Origin: Bacillota bacterium
GTDB taxonomy: Bacteria > Bacillota > Sulfobacillia > RBS10-35 > JAJYVN01
Assembly: GCA_021803205.1 (NCBI GenBank)
Contig: JAJZMB010000112.1
Span: 1 to 51,804, forward strand
DNA: 51,804 bases
Reading direction: 5' to 3'
A program made the position numbers and the translations under genes. The notes under the pieces are model-generated. The model ran no database searches, was not told the DNA's origin, and saw only the letters and a list, made by a program, of their open reading frames with translations. Shown here piece after piece: positions 45,236 through 51,804 of this stretch. How positions within the stretch are numbered: position 1 is the stretch's first letter; every line of letters begins with the position of its first letter.

Positions 45236-45700
45236 ATGCCGCTGCAGGTCGTCCTGGTTGAGCCGGAGATCCCCCCTAACACTGGGAATGTTGCGCGCAC
45301 CTGCGTGGTGGCGGGCTGTCACCTGCACTTGGTGCGTCCGCTGGGATTTTCGCTGGAGGACCGCTACCTGAAGCGCGCCGGGCTCGACTATTGGCCGGAG
45401 GTCGAACTCACGGTACACGACAGTTGGGCACTATGCCTGACGACGTTGGGCGCGCGCCCGCTGTGGTTGTTCACCGGTGCGGGTTCGCTCCCGCATGCCA
45501 GCGTCCGCTTCGGCCGGGACGACGTCCTCGTCTTCGGCCGGGAGAGCACGGGGCTGCCGACGGCACTTCTGGATGCCCATCCGGGCTGCTGGGTCCGGCT
45601 GCCCATGCGTCCGGGGCAGCGGTCACTCAACCTCAGCAACGCGGTCGCTGTTGCTGTCTATGAGGCCTTGCGGCAGCATGGATTTCCGGGGTTGGTCTGA
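45236..45700 (+). CDS. trmL: tRNA (cytidine(34)-2'-O)-methyltransferase
   Basis: SPOUT-family enzyme that 2'-O-methylates the wobble base of tRNA-Leu isoacceptors using SAM; 154 residues, the usual TrmL/YibK length. Trefoil-knot motifs: VEPEIPPNTGNVARTC (motif 1, about 8-23), FGRESTGLP (motif 2, about 99) and RSLNLSNAVAVAVYEAL (motif 3, about 128). The ATG is preceded by GGGTGAGAG. The RlmD-like rRNA/tRNA methyltransferase follows after 130 bases, so two RNA-modification genes are neighbours. Confidence 0.95.
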   Translation: MPLQVVLVEPEIPPNTGNVARTCVVAGCHLHLVRPLGFSLEDRYLKRAGLDYWPEVELTVHDSWALCLTTLGARPLWLFTGAGSLPHASVRFGRDDVLVFGRESTGLPTALLDAHPGCWVRLPMRPGQRSLNLSNAVAVAVYEALRQHGFPGLV

Positions 45701-45817
45701 GGCGCCGGGCGGGCCGCCGGCTCGGGAGTGTCGCCAGCGCCGGGTGTCATGCCTGGAGGCCCGAACATGTTCAGGGAGCGGGCTGCCCCGCGGCCTCCAT
45801 GTCCCGGTCGCATACGT

Positions 45818-45823
45818 TAGAAT
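45818..45823 (+). promoter_or_regulatory. candidate -10 box abutting the RlmD-like start
   Basis: TAGAAT ends 7 bases before the ATG at 45831. A transcript from it would begin at the start codon, and no SD sequence is visible there. Confidence 0.4.
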
Positions 45824-45830
45824 CCATCGT

Positions 45831-47270
45831 ATGACGCCACTGCGCCGTGCCGCGCCGGACCGCCCGGGACCGCCCCGTCCCAAGCCGGAGGCGGCGGACG
45901 CCCCGGCCCCGGGGGAACGCATCACTGTGGATGTGGACGCCCTCGCCGCCGAGGGTGACGGCGTCGCTCGCCACGGCAACCTGGCCGTCTTCATCCCGCA
46001 GACTGCTCCGGGGGACCGGGTCGAGGTGGAGGTCACCGAAACCGCCGCCCGCTTCGTCCGGGCGCGCGTCATCAGTGTCCTACGCTCCGGGCCCGGGCGC
46101 CGCGCCGCGCCCTGTCCCGTCTACGCGGACTGTGGCGGCTGCACCTGGCAGCACCTCGACTACCTGGCGCAGCTGCAGGGGAAGCGCAGCATCGTGATCG
46201 AGGCTCTGCGCCGTCTCGGGCACGTCGCTGCGCCGGAGGCCCTGGTGGCGGAACCCCTCCCGGCGGATCCTCCCTGGCGTTACCGGTATAAGATGGCTGT
46301 TCCATTTGCCCCGCCCTGCCGGCCGGGCGACCCGCTGCAGGCCGGCTTCTATGCCGAGCGCAGCCACCGCATCGTCCCACTGGAGACCTGCGCCATCCAG
46401 CATCCCCTGTTGGACCGTGCCCTGCGCGAAACGCGTCGCCTGGCCGCGGCGTTGCATGTGGAGGCCCACGACGTGCGCACTCGGCATGGAGACGTGCGCC
46501 ACCTGGTCGGGCGCGTCTCCCTTAGCACGGGCCGCCTCCTGCTCTGCCTCGTCACCGCACGCGCCGACTTCCCCGGCGGCGCCGAGTTGGCCCGGGGTCT
46601 GATGGATGCCCTCCCGGAGTGCGCCGGGGTGGTGCAGAATATCAATGGAACCCCTGGTAACGCCATCCTCGGGCGCACCACGCGCACGCTGGCCGGTTCC
46701 GACCATTTGGTCGAAACCCTGGACGGCCTGAGGTTCCTCATCTCCGCGCCGTCGTTCTTCCAGGTCAGCCCGGTGCAGGCAGCAGTGTTGTGCCGTACGG
46801 CCGCGCGGCAGGCGGGCGCGCGCCGGGATGAGGTCGGCTTGGATGTCTACGCTGGCGTTGGTACGCTCTCACTCTATCTGGCGCGCACCGCCGGGTCCGT
46901 CGAGGCCGTGGAGGAGGTGCCGGAGGCGGTACGTGACGGCCGCCGCAATGCGGCGGCGAATCGGGCGTCCCACCTCCGGTTCCATCTGGGTGCGGCCGAG
47001 GAGGTCGTCCCCCGCCTGGTGGCCTCCGGACGCCGGCCGGCCGTGGTTGTGCTCGACCCGCCGCGCAAGGGTGCGGCCGAAGTGGTGCTGGTGGCGATCG
47101 CGCGTGCCCGTCCCGACCGCATCGTGTACGTTTCCTGTAACCCCGCCACCCTGGCGCGGGATGTGGAGCGCCTGGGGGCGGCTGGCTACCGTCTCCGGGA
47201 GGTGCAGCCAGTAGACATGTTTCCGCAGACGGCGCACGTCGAGTGCAGCGCGTTGTTGGTGCGGGAGTAG
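45831..47270 (+). CDS. RlmD/RumA-type 23S rRNA (uracil-C5)-methyltransferase
   Basis: 479-residue TrmA/RlmD/RlmCD-family enzyme forming 5-methyluridine in RNA. An N-terminal TRAM-like domain (about 22-82, VFIPQTAPGDRVEVEV) is followed by the iron-sulfur cysteines CPVYADCGGCTWQH plus a later CAIQ. The SAM domain has YAGVGTLSLYLA (about 346). The catalytic site is DPPRKG and VSCNPATLARD (about 430, with the nucleophilic Cys). ATG 45831 lacks an SD, but a TAGAAT box directly upstream suggests a leaderless mRNA. The frame stays open upstream to 45477. Which uridine is modified cannot be decided. Confidence 0.92.
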   Translation: MTPLRRAAPDRPGPPRPKPEAADAPAPGERITVDVDALAAEGDGVARHGNLAVFIPQTAPGDRVEVEVTETAARFVRARVISVLRSGPGRRAAPCPVYADCGGCTWQHLDYLAQLQGKRSIVIEALRRLGHVAAPEALVAEPLPADPPWRYRYKMAVPFAPPCRPGDPLQAGFYAERSHRIVPLETCAIQHPLLDRALRETRRLAAALHVEAHDVRTRHGDVRHLVGRVSLSTGRLLLCLVTARADFPGGAELARGLMDALPECAGVVQNINGTPGNAILGRTTRTLAGSDHLVETLDGLRFLISAPSFFQVSPVQAAVLCRTAARQAGARRDEVGLDVYAGVGTLSLYLARTAGSVEAVEEVPEAVRDGRRNAAANRASHLRFHLGAAEEVVPRLVASGRRPAVVVLDPPRKGAAEVVLVAIARARPDRIVYVSCNPATLARDVERLGAAGYRLREVQPVDMFPQTAHVECSALLVRE

Positions 47271-47771
47271 GAGGGACGGTCGTTCCGTCGCAGGCCCACT
47301 TCCGGGCGATACCACGGCGCCGTACCCCTTGCGAGCCGCACTGCTCCTCGGCCCCGGGAATGCACCCTCGTGTGTGCGGTCCCTCGCAGGTCGGGGGTGA
47401 CGGCGGTCCAGCATGGGTACCCACGGGTGTCTTCAGGTTTCATGCTCTTCCAAGCAGCCTCTGGCGGTCGGGGCCGTGTGACTGCTGCCGGGCGGGGTGT
47501 GCCCGCGCGCAGTTTCAAGAGCGGGCAGGCGCTCTGGGCCGTGATCGGTAGCGCATGCATCCTCCTTGGTGCGTCTCTCCTGCTGCCGGGACGGCGCTCC
47601 TGATTTCAGGGTCGGCTTGCTCTGGGGCTGGATCGTCCCGGCGGCCTTGGCGCGCAATCAAGGAGGGGGGCGCCTTCGCCGGGGCTGTCGCGCCCAGGAA
47701 GCGTCGACAGCAAAGGACTCGGCGATATGGGCGGAGAAACCATCCCTTGCAGATGGACGGGGGGAGAGTCC
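47271..47771. other. long spacer with a possible small membrane ORF
   Basis: About 500 bases between the methyltransferase and the HD-GYP gene. Only the weak 53-codon frame at 47442 is worth noting. No c-di-GMP riboswitch core is visible. Confidence 0.45.
47442..47603 (+). CDS. possible small single-pass membrane protein
   Basis: 53-codon frame whose last third, QALWAVIGSACILLGASLLL, is a plausible membrane helix flanked by basic residues (RSFKS before, PGRRS after). The SD is weak (CAGG about 7 bases upstream). It lies between the RlmD-like and HD-GYP genes on the same strand. It could be real but is not distinguishable from chance by eye. Confidence 0.25.
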   Translation: MLFQAASGGRGRVTAAGRGVPARSFKSGQALWAVIGSACILLGASLLLPGRRS

Positions 47772-48881
47772 GTGCGCCTGATCTCGCTCGACGGGAGCGC
47801 GGTGGGGGAGCGGTTGATCTACGAGCTGAGGGACCGTGAAGGCCGGGTCCTGCTGGGTGCGGGCTCGGTGTTGAGCGGTCGGCACGTCGAATTACTCCGT
47901 CGGCGGGGCTACTCCTCGATTCCGGTCAACGATCCCTTTGCGCCGGACGTCACGCCGGAGGAGCCGGTCCGCCGAGAACTCAGGCAACAGGCGATGGCCC
48001 TCTTGACAGAGCGGATCGATCAGGTCGAATCCGGGGGACTGCCCGTCACGTCCGCCGTGCGGGCCGTGGTGGACGAGATCCTGGACGACCTCGTCCGCAA
48101 CGCCGCCCTGGCCTGCAATCTGCTCAGCCTGCGCAGTGCGGAAAACTATCTCTATGTGCATTCGGTCAACGTCTGCGTATATGCACTGATGCTCAGCACC
48201 GCTCTGGGTCTCGATCGCGTCGACCGCAAGCACATCGGGATCGGTGCGCTGCTGCACGATTTGGGGATGGTATTCTACAAAGACCTGCTCACCCAGCCGG
48301 ACGCTCTCACTGGTGAGCAGAGGGCCGCCATCGAGGGTCACACCACGATCGGCTTTGATATTGTGCGGCGACAGGCGGAAGTCGACCTGCGCTCGGCCCA
48401 CGTCCTGCTCCAGCACCACGAGCGCCTCGACGGCAGCGGATATCCACGCCGGCTTTCCGGCAAGCAGATCCACCCGTGGGGCCAAGTGGTCGGTGTGGCG
48501 GAGATCTTTGATACGATCACGTCCGGCCGACCCTACGCGCAGCCGCGGCCTGCCCACATCGCCATCGCCGCCCTTCAGGAAATGGGAGAGCGCCAGGGGA
48601 TGGACCGGTTTCTGGTCCGATACTTCTGTGAGCGAGTGGCCGCCTATCCGAACGGAACGATCGTGGAATTGGCGACCGGAGAGATCGGGGTTGTGGTGGC
48701 CCAGCGCACCGGGGGCCCATTCCGGCCGGTGGTGCGGGTTCTGGCAGACCGGACCCATGCGCTGATCTCCCCGGAAGAGCGTTTGATCGACTCCGCGACC
48801 CCCGGCACCACCATTGTCGAGGTGCATGACGATTATCCGGTGAAGATGCTGGCAGACACGCCAGATGCGTCGGCGATGTGA
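47772..48881 (+). CDS. HD-GYP domain cyclic-di-GMP phosphodiesterase
   Basis: 369-residue cytosolic protein. An N-terminal region (about 1-90) with LLGAGSVLSGRHVELLRRRG, a DUF3391-like segment, precedes the HD-GYP hydrolase (about 110-290). The HD pair is in GALLHDLGM (about 160) and the diagnostic HHERLDGSGYP (about 215) carries the GYP motif. It should degrade c-di-GMP. The C-terminal 80 residues (FPNGT-like YPNGTIVELATGEIGVVV) are a beta-rich extension seen in this family. GTG 47772 with GGGGAG upstream is preferred over ATG 47727. No GGDEF cyclase is in the window. Confidence 0.93.
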   Translation: MRLISLDGSAVGERLIYELRDREGRVLLGAGSVLSGRHVELLRRRGYSSIPVNDPFAPDVTPEEPVRRELRQQAMALLTERIDQVESGGLPVTSAVRAVVDEILDDLVRNAALACNLLSLRSAENYLYVHSVNVCVYALMLSTALGLDRVDRKHIGIGALLHDLGMVFYKDLLTQPDALTGEQRAAIEGHTTIGFDIVRRQAEVDLRSAHVLLQHHERLDGSGYPRRLSGKQIHPWGQVVGVAEIFDTITSGRPYAQPRPAHIAIAALQEMGERQGMDRFLVRYFCERVAAYPNGTIVELATGEIGVVVAQRTGGPFRPVVRVLADRTHALISPEERLIDSATPGTTIVEVHDDYPVKMLADTPDASAM

Positions 48882-49030
48882 ATTGTTGTTCCGAGTCAGA
48901 TCTTGCACGCCAGCCGGATTTGGCGGTGCCGGCGGTGCGCCTACGGCATCCCTGTAGCCTGTGTCAGCGTGTGCGGTCGATGTGCATGGGGCGGCACGCG
49001 CTGCGCCTGCCGATCGTGACCGTCTCCGCA

Positions 49031-49573
49031 TCAAGTGGTGGTATGGATGCGACTGACGAGCATCGCCGTACCGGTTACGAACAGGACCGCGCCGGAGACG
49101 CCTTTGACTCTGCGGCCAGCCATCAGGCGGTAGAGGTGCTGTCCCAGAAGCAGGCCAAGGACGGTCATCAGCGCCGTGACAACCCCGAAGGCGACAAGGC
49201 TGAGCACCAAGCTGAAGCCCATGGCGCCCAAGCCAATACCGGCGCCCAAGTTGTCCAGACTCAAGCCCACCGCCGCGAGCAGCAACCGGTGCAGCTGCGT
49301 GGCCACCGGTGCCTCCTGGCCGCGATCGAAGAAGATATAAACTGCGGTCAGCATGATCACAACCGCACCGAGGTAGGACGCGGTCGGTCCCAACCACTTT
49401 GCCAGTCCGTTTCCGAGGAGGATGCCCAACAGCGGCAGGGCGCAGTCAGCGGCTGCGAACAACACCACAATGCGGATACGTGTCGTGCGATCGAGTTCGG
49501 TGGTGCCGAGAGAGAGGGCCCCGAAGAAGTTGTTCACAGCCAATACCAAAGCCAAGAGCAGGAGCTGCAGCAA
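49031..49573 (-). CDS. MntP-like putative manganese efflux pump
   Basis: 180-residue membrane protein with six helices in two inverted halves. Each half has the conserved helix with Asp/Asn: LVLAVNNFFGALSLG (about 10) and VGLSLDNLGAGIGLGAMG (about 102-119). This is the MntP/DUF204 pattern. The first-half aspartate of canonical MntP is replaced by Asn-Asn, so ion selectivity may differ. TTG 49573 has GGAGG about 10 bases upstream. No yybP-ykoY (Mn) riboswitch is seen in the leader. Confidence 0.8.
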   Translation of the reverse strand: MLQLLLLALVLAVNNFFGALSLGTTELDRTTRIRIVVLFAAADCALPLLGILLGNGLAKWLGPTASYLGAVVIMLTAVYIFFDRGQEAPVATQLHRLLLAAVGLSLDNLGAGIGLGAMGFSLVLSLVAFGVVTALMTVLGLLLGQHLYRLMAGRRVKGVSGAVLFVTGTAMLVSRIHTTT

Positions 49574-49784
49574 CAGGGCAGCCCTCCAGCGTTCTTTTAC
49601 ACCATCCGAGCTCAGTCCGCTGCCATGACACGATACAGGAACTGCGGGCGGCGCGCCCCTTCAGTGCCGCACAACAGGTGCGGCTGCCACCGGTGGGGTG
49701 GCACCATACCACCGCGCATGGTAAATATCTTCACAATAAAACGACATGATCTGCCGCTTGCATCGCGATGAGCCTGCCAAACAG

Positions 49785-49822
49785 CAAAACCGAGGAAGCG
49801 AGCTTACGCCCACTCCCTCGGT
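49785..49822 (-). terminator. intrinsic terminator of the RRM-protein gene
   Basis: On the minus strand, ACCGAGG (49822-49816) and CCTCGGT (49795-49789) enclose a loop with an inner GCTT-type stem, followed by TTTT (49789-49786). It lies about 20 bases after the RRM gene stop. This is the only hairpin in the window with a U-run. Confidence 0.6.
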
Positions 49823-49841
49823 GCCCGTGTTTGGATCATGA

Positions 49842-50123
49842 CTACCAACGGCGGGGACCCGCGCCACCGGCCCGCGGCTCGCGTGGTTTGGCCTCGTTGA
49901 TGGTCAGGATGCGGCCACCCATCTCCATGTTCTGGAGGGCTTCCACCGCGCCCGCCAACTGTTCGTCTTCGACCTCCACAAAACCGAAACCGCGCGACCG
50001 ACCGGTTTCACGGTCCGTCGCGATGCGCGCGGATAGGACGGTTGCATGCGGCGAAACGAGCGCGGTCAGGTCATCCTCGGTCGCACTCCAGGGCAAGTTT
50101 CCGACATAAATCGTCTTCGCCAC
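49842..50123 (-). CDS. single-RRM RNA-binding protein
   Basis: 93-residue protein made of one RNA-recognition motif: RNP2 TIYVGNLPW (about 4-12) and RNP1 RGFGFVEVE (about 43-51) with the aromatic residues for base stacking. A short GGAGPRRW tail is glycine/arginine-rich. Such proteins in bacteria act as RNA chaperones, often cold-induced (family knowledge). GTG 50123 with GAGGAGGC 6 bases upstream is chosen; the open frame extends to 50228. It is monocistronic, with its own U-tract terminator. Confidence 0.92.
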   Translation of the reverse strand: MAKTIYVGNLPWSATEDDLTALVSPHATVLSARIATDRETGRSRGFGFVEVEDEQLAGAVEALQNMEMGGRILTINEAKPREPRAGGAGPRRW

Positions 50124-50547
50124 CGGATCGCCTCCTCGGGGCCGAGTACGGTGGAGTCCTGGGGCCCGGGGAGGCGTAGCCTTCACCGTCCGCGCACAAG
50201 ACACCAACCTTGACCGATAGGGTACCAAATGGGAGCGCCCCCCGCAAGGTCGGGGATCCCTCGGGCGGAGGATTATCCGTATCCGCCACCAGTGGAGCGA
50301 CGCCGTGGCTGACGCGGCGTTGACCGCCGCCCTCTCCCCGCAGATGGGACCACGGGGTTTCGCCGCCGCCCGGTTTTCAAACCCTCACTTCCGGTGCCGG
50401 ACCGAGCGCCCAGGGGGGAGTCGCCTTCCTATGAGCTGGCAACGCACCGTGAAGGCGAACCGGTCCGCCCGCCCCGCCGCCTTCCGGCGCGGTGGCCAGT
50501 GCAAGGGCCCTCAGCGGTGCTGCTCCGGCCGTCATGGCGTGACGCGG
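50124..50547. other. non-coding spacer
   Basis: 424 bases between the phosphodiester-glycosidase gene's stop (50548) and the RRM gene, presumably containing the RRM promoter and leader. No motif is recognised. Confidence 0.45.
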
Positions 50548-51483
50548 TTATTGTGTGACAATGAAGGCCGTCGCAATGTACCGCTGGCCGTTCGGGCTGC
50601 AGCACGGGTTGTTGACGACGCGCCCGTGGTACCAGAGCGTGGCGCTGGAGCCGCCGTCGAGGTTGACCGCGGTAACCGCGCCTTCCCGGAGCATGACCGA
50701 TTGCATCTGGCGCAATGTTGCGCCGATACTGCCCGGCTGTCGCCCGTCGATGACTACGAAAATCACTGTCCCGTCCTTCCGCTGGCCGATCGCCGTGCGG
50801 GGCGCAATGCCCCATCCGCCATCCCCGCTGGTGATCTGTGGCTTGCCACTTGCCACCAGCAGCGGTTTGAAGGATACCGCATCGCGCAGACCAAGGGCGC
50901 GGGCCTGCTGCAGCGTCCATTTGCCCACGGCCAACCGGCTCAGGGCGTCGAAACCGATGACATAATCCCCGGTGAGGTCCGGATAGTACGACAGATGCCC
51001 GAACGAGGCGGTGACGCCGACTGGCAGGCCGCCGCTGCCTTGACCGTCCGGGTCTTGAAAACCGCCGCCGTTGATGGCGGCGAGGGCATGGTACTGCTGG
51101 CCGAACTGGGATACCTGCTCGCCCATGTGACCCACGTTGCTGGTGACAACGACATGGACCAAGGCCGGATTCCGCACCAGCAATACCCAGCCCCGGTAGG
51201 TGGAGCCGCTGATGGCGTGGGCAGAGACGGGGGCGGCCGGTTGTTGGGGCGCCAATGCCGTCTCGGCAGCGGTGATCGCGGAGATGTTCGGAGTGTCGAG
51301 CCATTGGGCCCGCGCGGCGGCGAACTGCGCGGGGGTCGCAATCAGGTGCGCCAAATAGGCGTGGCCGGTGGTGACGACAGTTTCCACGGCCAGGCGGTGG
51401 AGGGGAGGTACGGACCAGACGGCCGCATACCCGAGCGCGAGTAGGCCCGCCATGAACGTGAGGGCCATCTTGAACAGGTGCAC
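50548..51483 (-). CDS. phosphodiester glycosidase (NAGPA/DUF2233) family protein
   Basis: 311-residue membrane-anchored exoprotein. An N-terminal helix (MALTFMAGLLALGYAAVW, about 6-24) is followed by a linker and the phosphodiester-glycosidase domain (about 125-311). Family features: AINGGGFQDPDG, RTAIGQRKDGTVIFVVIDGR and the end motif VTAVNLDGGSSATLWYHG, which holds conserved Asp-Gly-Gly-Ser. It probably acts on cell-surface glycan phosphodiesters; the substrate is unknown. GTG 51483 has AAGGAGG 8 bases upstream; ATG 51558 has no SD. Upstream lies the AT-rich right edge. Confidence 0.86.
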   Translation of the reverse strand: MHLFKMALTFMAGLLALGYAAVWSVPPLHRLAVETVVTTGHAYLAHLIATPAQFAAARAQWLDTPNISAITAAETALAPQQPAAPVSAHAISGSTYRGWVLLVRNPALVHVVVTSNVGHMGEQVSQFGQQYHALAAINGGGFQDPDGQGSGGLPVGVTASFGHLSYYPDLTGDYVIGFDALSRLAVGKWTLQQARALGLRDAVSFKPLLVASGKPQITSGDGGWGIAPRTAIGQRKDGTVIFVVIDGRQPGSIGATLRQMQSVMLREGAVTAVNLDGGSSATLWYHGRVVNNPCCSPNGQRYIATAFIVTQ

Positions 51484-51804
51484 GAGCCGGGCCTCCTTCG
51501 CGGGCGGAGCGGCCAGGCGCGGGAACGCGGCCGGCCGCGCTCCGCCGGTCCCACGCATGGTCCGGAGTATGGATGGTGCGTCGTGATCACTCTATCATGC
51601 CCGCGCAGTCCAGGAAGCGGCGAGGCGTTCGCCAGTGCTGCCGCGGGTGCGGTTCTCCCTGCTGAGGGTGTTGGCGGCGGGGTCGACCCCACGATTGTGA
51701 GGAACAACCTGGGATATAACCATATAATGGGAAAACCAGGATATAGGGTGGGGAAGAGAAAACTCCCCTAGCTGGCCCGGCCAACCTAGCCGGTTAATCC
51801 CATC
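51484..51804. other. AT-rich, promoter-like right edge
   Basis: In contrast to the rest of the window, 51695-51770 is AT-rich. It contains TATAAC (51715-51720) and a perfect TATAAT (51723-51728), a duplicated ATATAA unit, a CCTGG/CCAGG inverted pair and a hairpin CCGGC/GCCGG at 51778-51794. It may hold promoters for an off-window gene. Confidence 0.35.

Noticed and set aside
49574..49841. yybP-ykoY Mn riboswitch before the MntP-like gene
   Set aside because: The conserved paired junction sequences of that riboswitch are not found on the minus strand.

Overview
This is a GC-rich bacterial chromosome segment. Most of it is housekeeping genes, separated by unusually long spacers. The gene content suggests a Gram-positive, Bacillota-type organism: a DUF3243 protein, GatCAB amidotransferase, a caa3-type oxidase whose subunit II carries cytochrome c, ThyX, a PcrA/LigA pair and strong purine-rich Shine-Dalgarno (SD) sites with frequent GTG/TTG starts. 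A thermophilic or acidophilic high-GC lineage such as the Sulfobacillus/Thermaerobacter/Symbiobacterium group is my inference, not shown directly. No phage module, CRISPR array or intact insertion sequence is visible.

Layout. The left edge (1-80) holds only the 3' half of a tRNA gene, which could be an integration-site scar or an intron-split tRNA. Next come DUF3243, an RlmI-like rRNA methyltransferase, a family 2 glycosyltransferase, a CPBP membrane protease and the frameshifted remains of an ABC ATPase (about 5050-5294). Positions 5700-8977 form an RNA-processing cluster: Nif3/YqfO, a coiled-coil C4 zinc-ribbon protein, an RNase HI fused to a cupin-like tail, and the RNase P RNA gene rnpB. 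After that come a membrane-anchored hypothetical, a three-repeat peptidoglycan-binding protein, a BadF-type sugar kinase, a second CPBP protein, the 3' remnant of a Gfo/Idh/MocA oxidoreductase, a type I phosphodiesterase, a PfkB kinase and a lipoprotein cyclophilin.

The minus-strand block 18436-24705 carries an MFS transporter, a HAD hydrolase and oxidase genes ctaC, ctaD and ctaF; the usual ctaE is absent. Two plus-strand lipoproteins follow, one a type I cupredoxin that could serve the oxidase. Then come trpS, a palindromic repeat element, a D-lyxose isomerase-like cupin, a soluble sensor kinase, pcrA, ligA, gatC/gatA/gatB (with wide gaps) and an ABC-2 exporter. The right part holds a bifunctional-nuclease-family protein, ThyX, a START-like protein, TrmL, an RlmD/RumA-type methyltransferase, an HD-GYP phosphodiesterase, an MntP-like pump, an RRM protein and a phosphodiester-glycosidase-family protein.

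The most interesting signals are between genes. A two-copy repeat (5438-5591 and 11241-11427) can fold into a branched RNA, with a conserved closing helix and a GNRA hairpin. A three-arm inverted-repeat element lies at 27380-27750. Extended -10 promoters (TGN-TANNNT) recur. Two genes have a -10 box so close to their ATG that leaderless transcription is plausible. By my boundaries roughly a quarter of the window is non-coding, and at least two spacers contain decayed genes.
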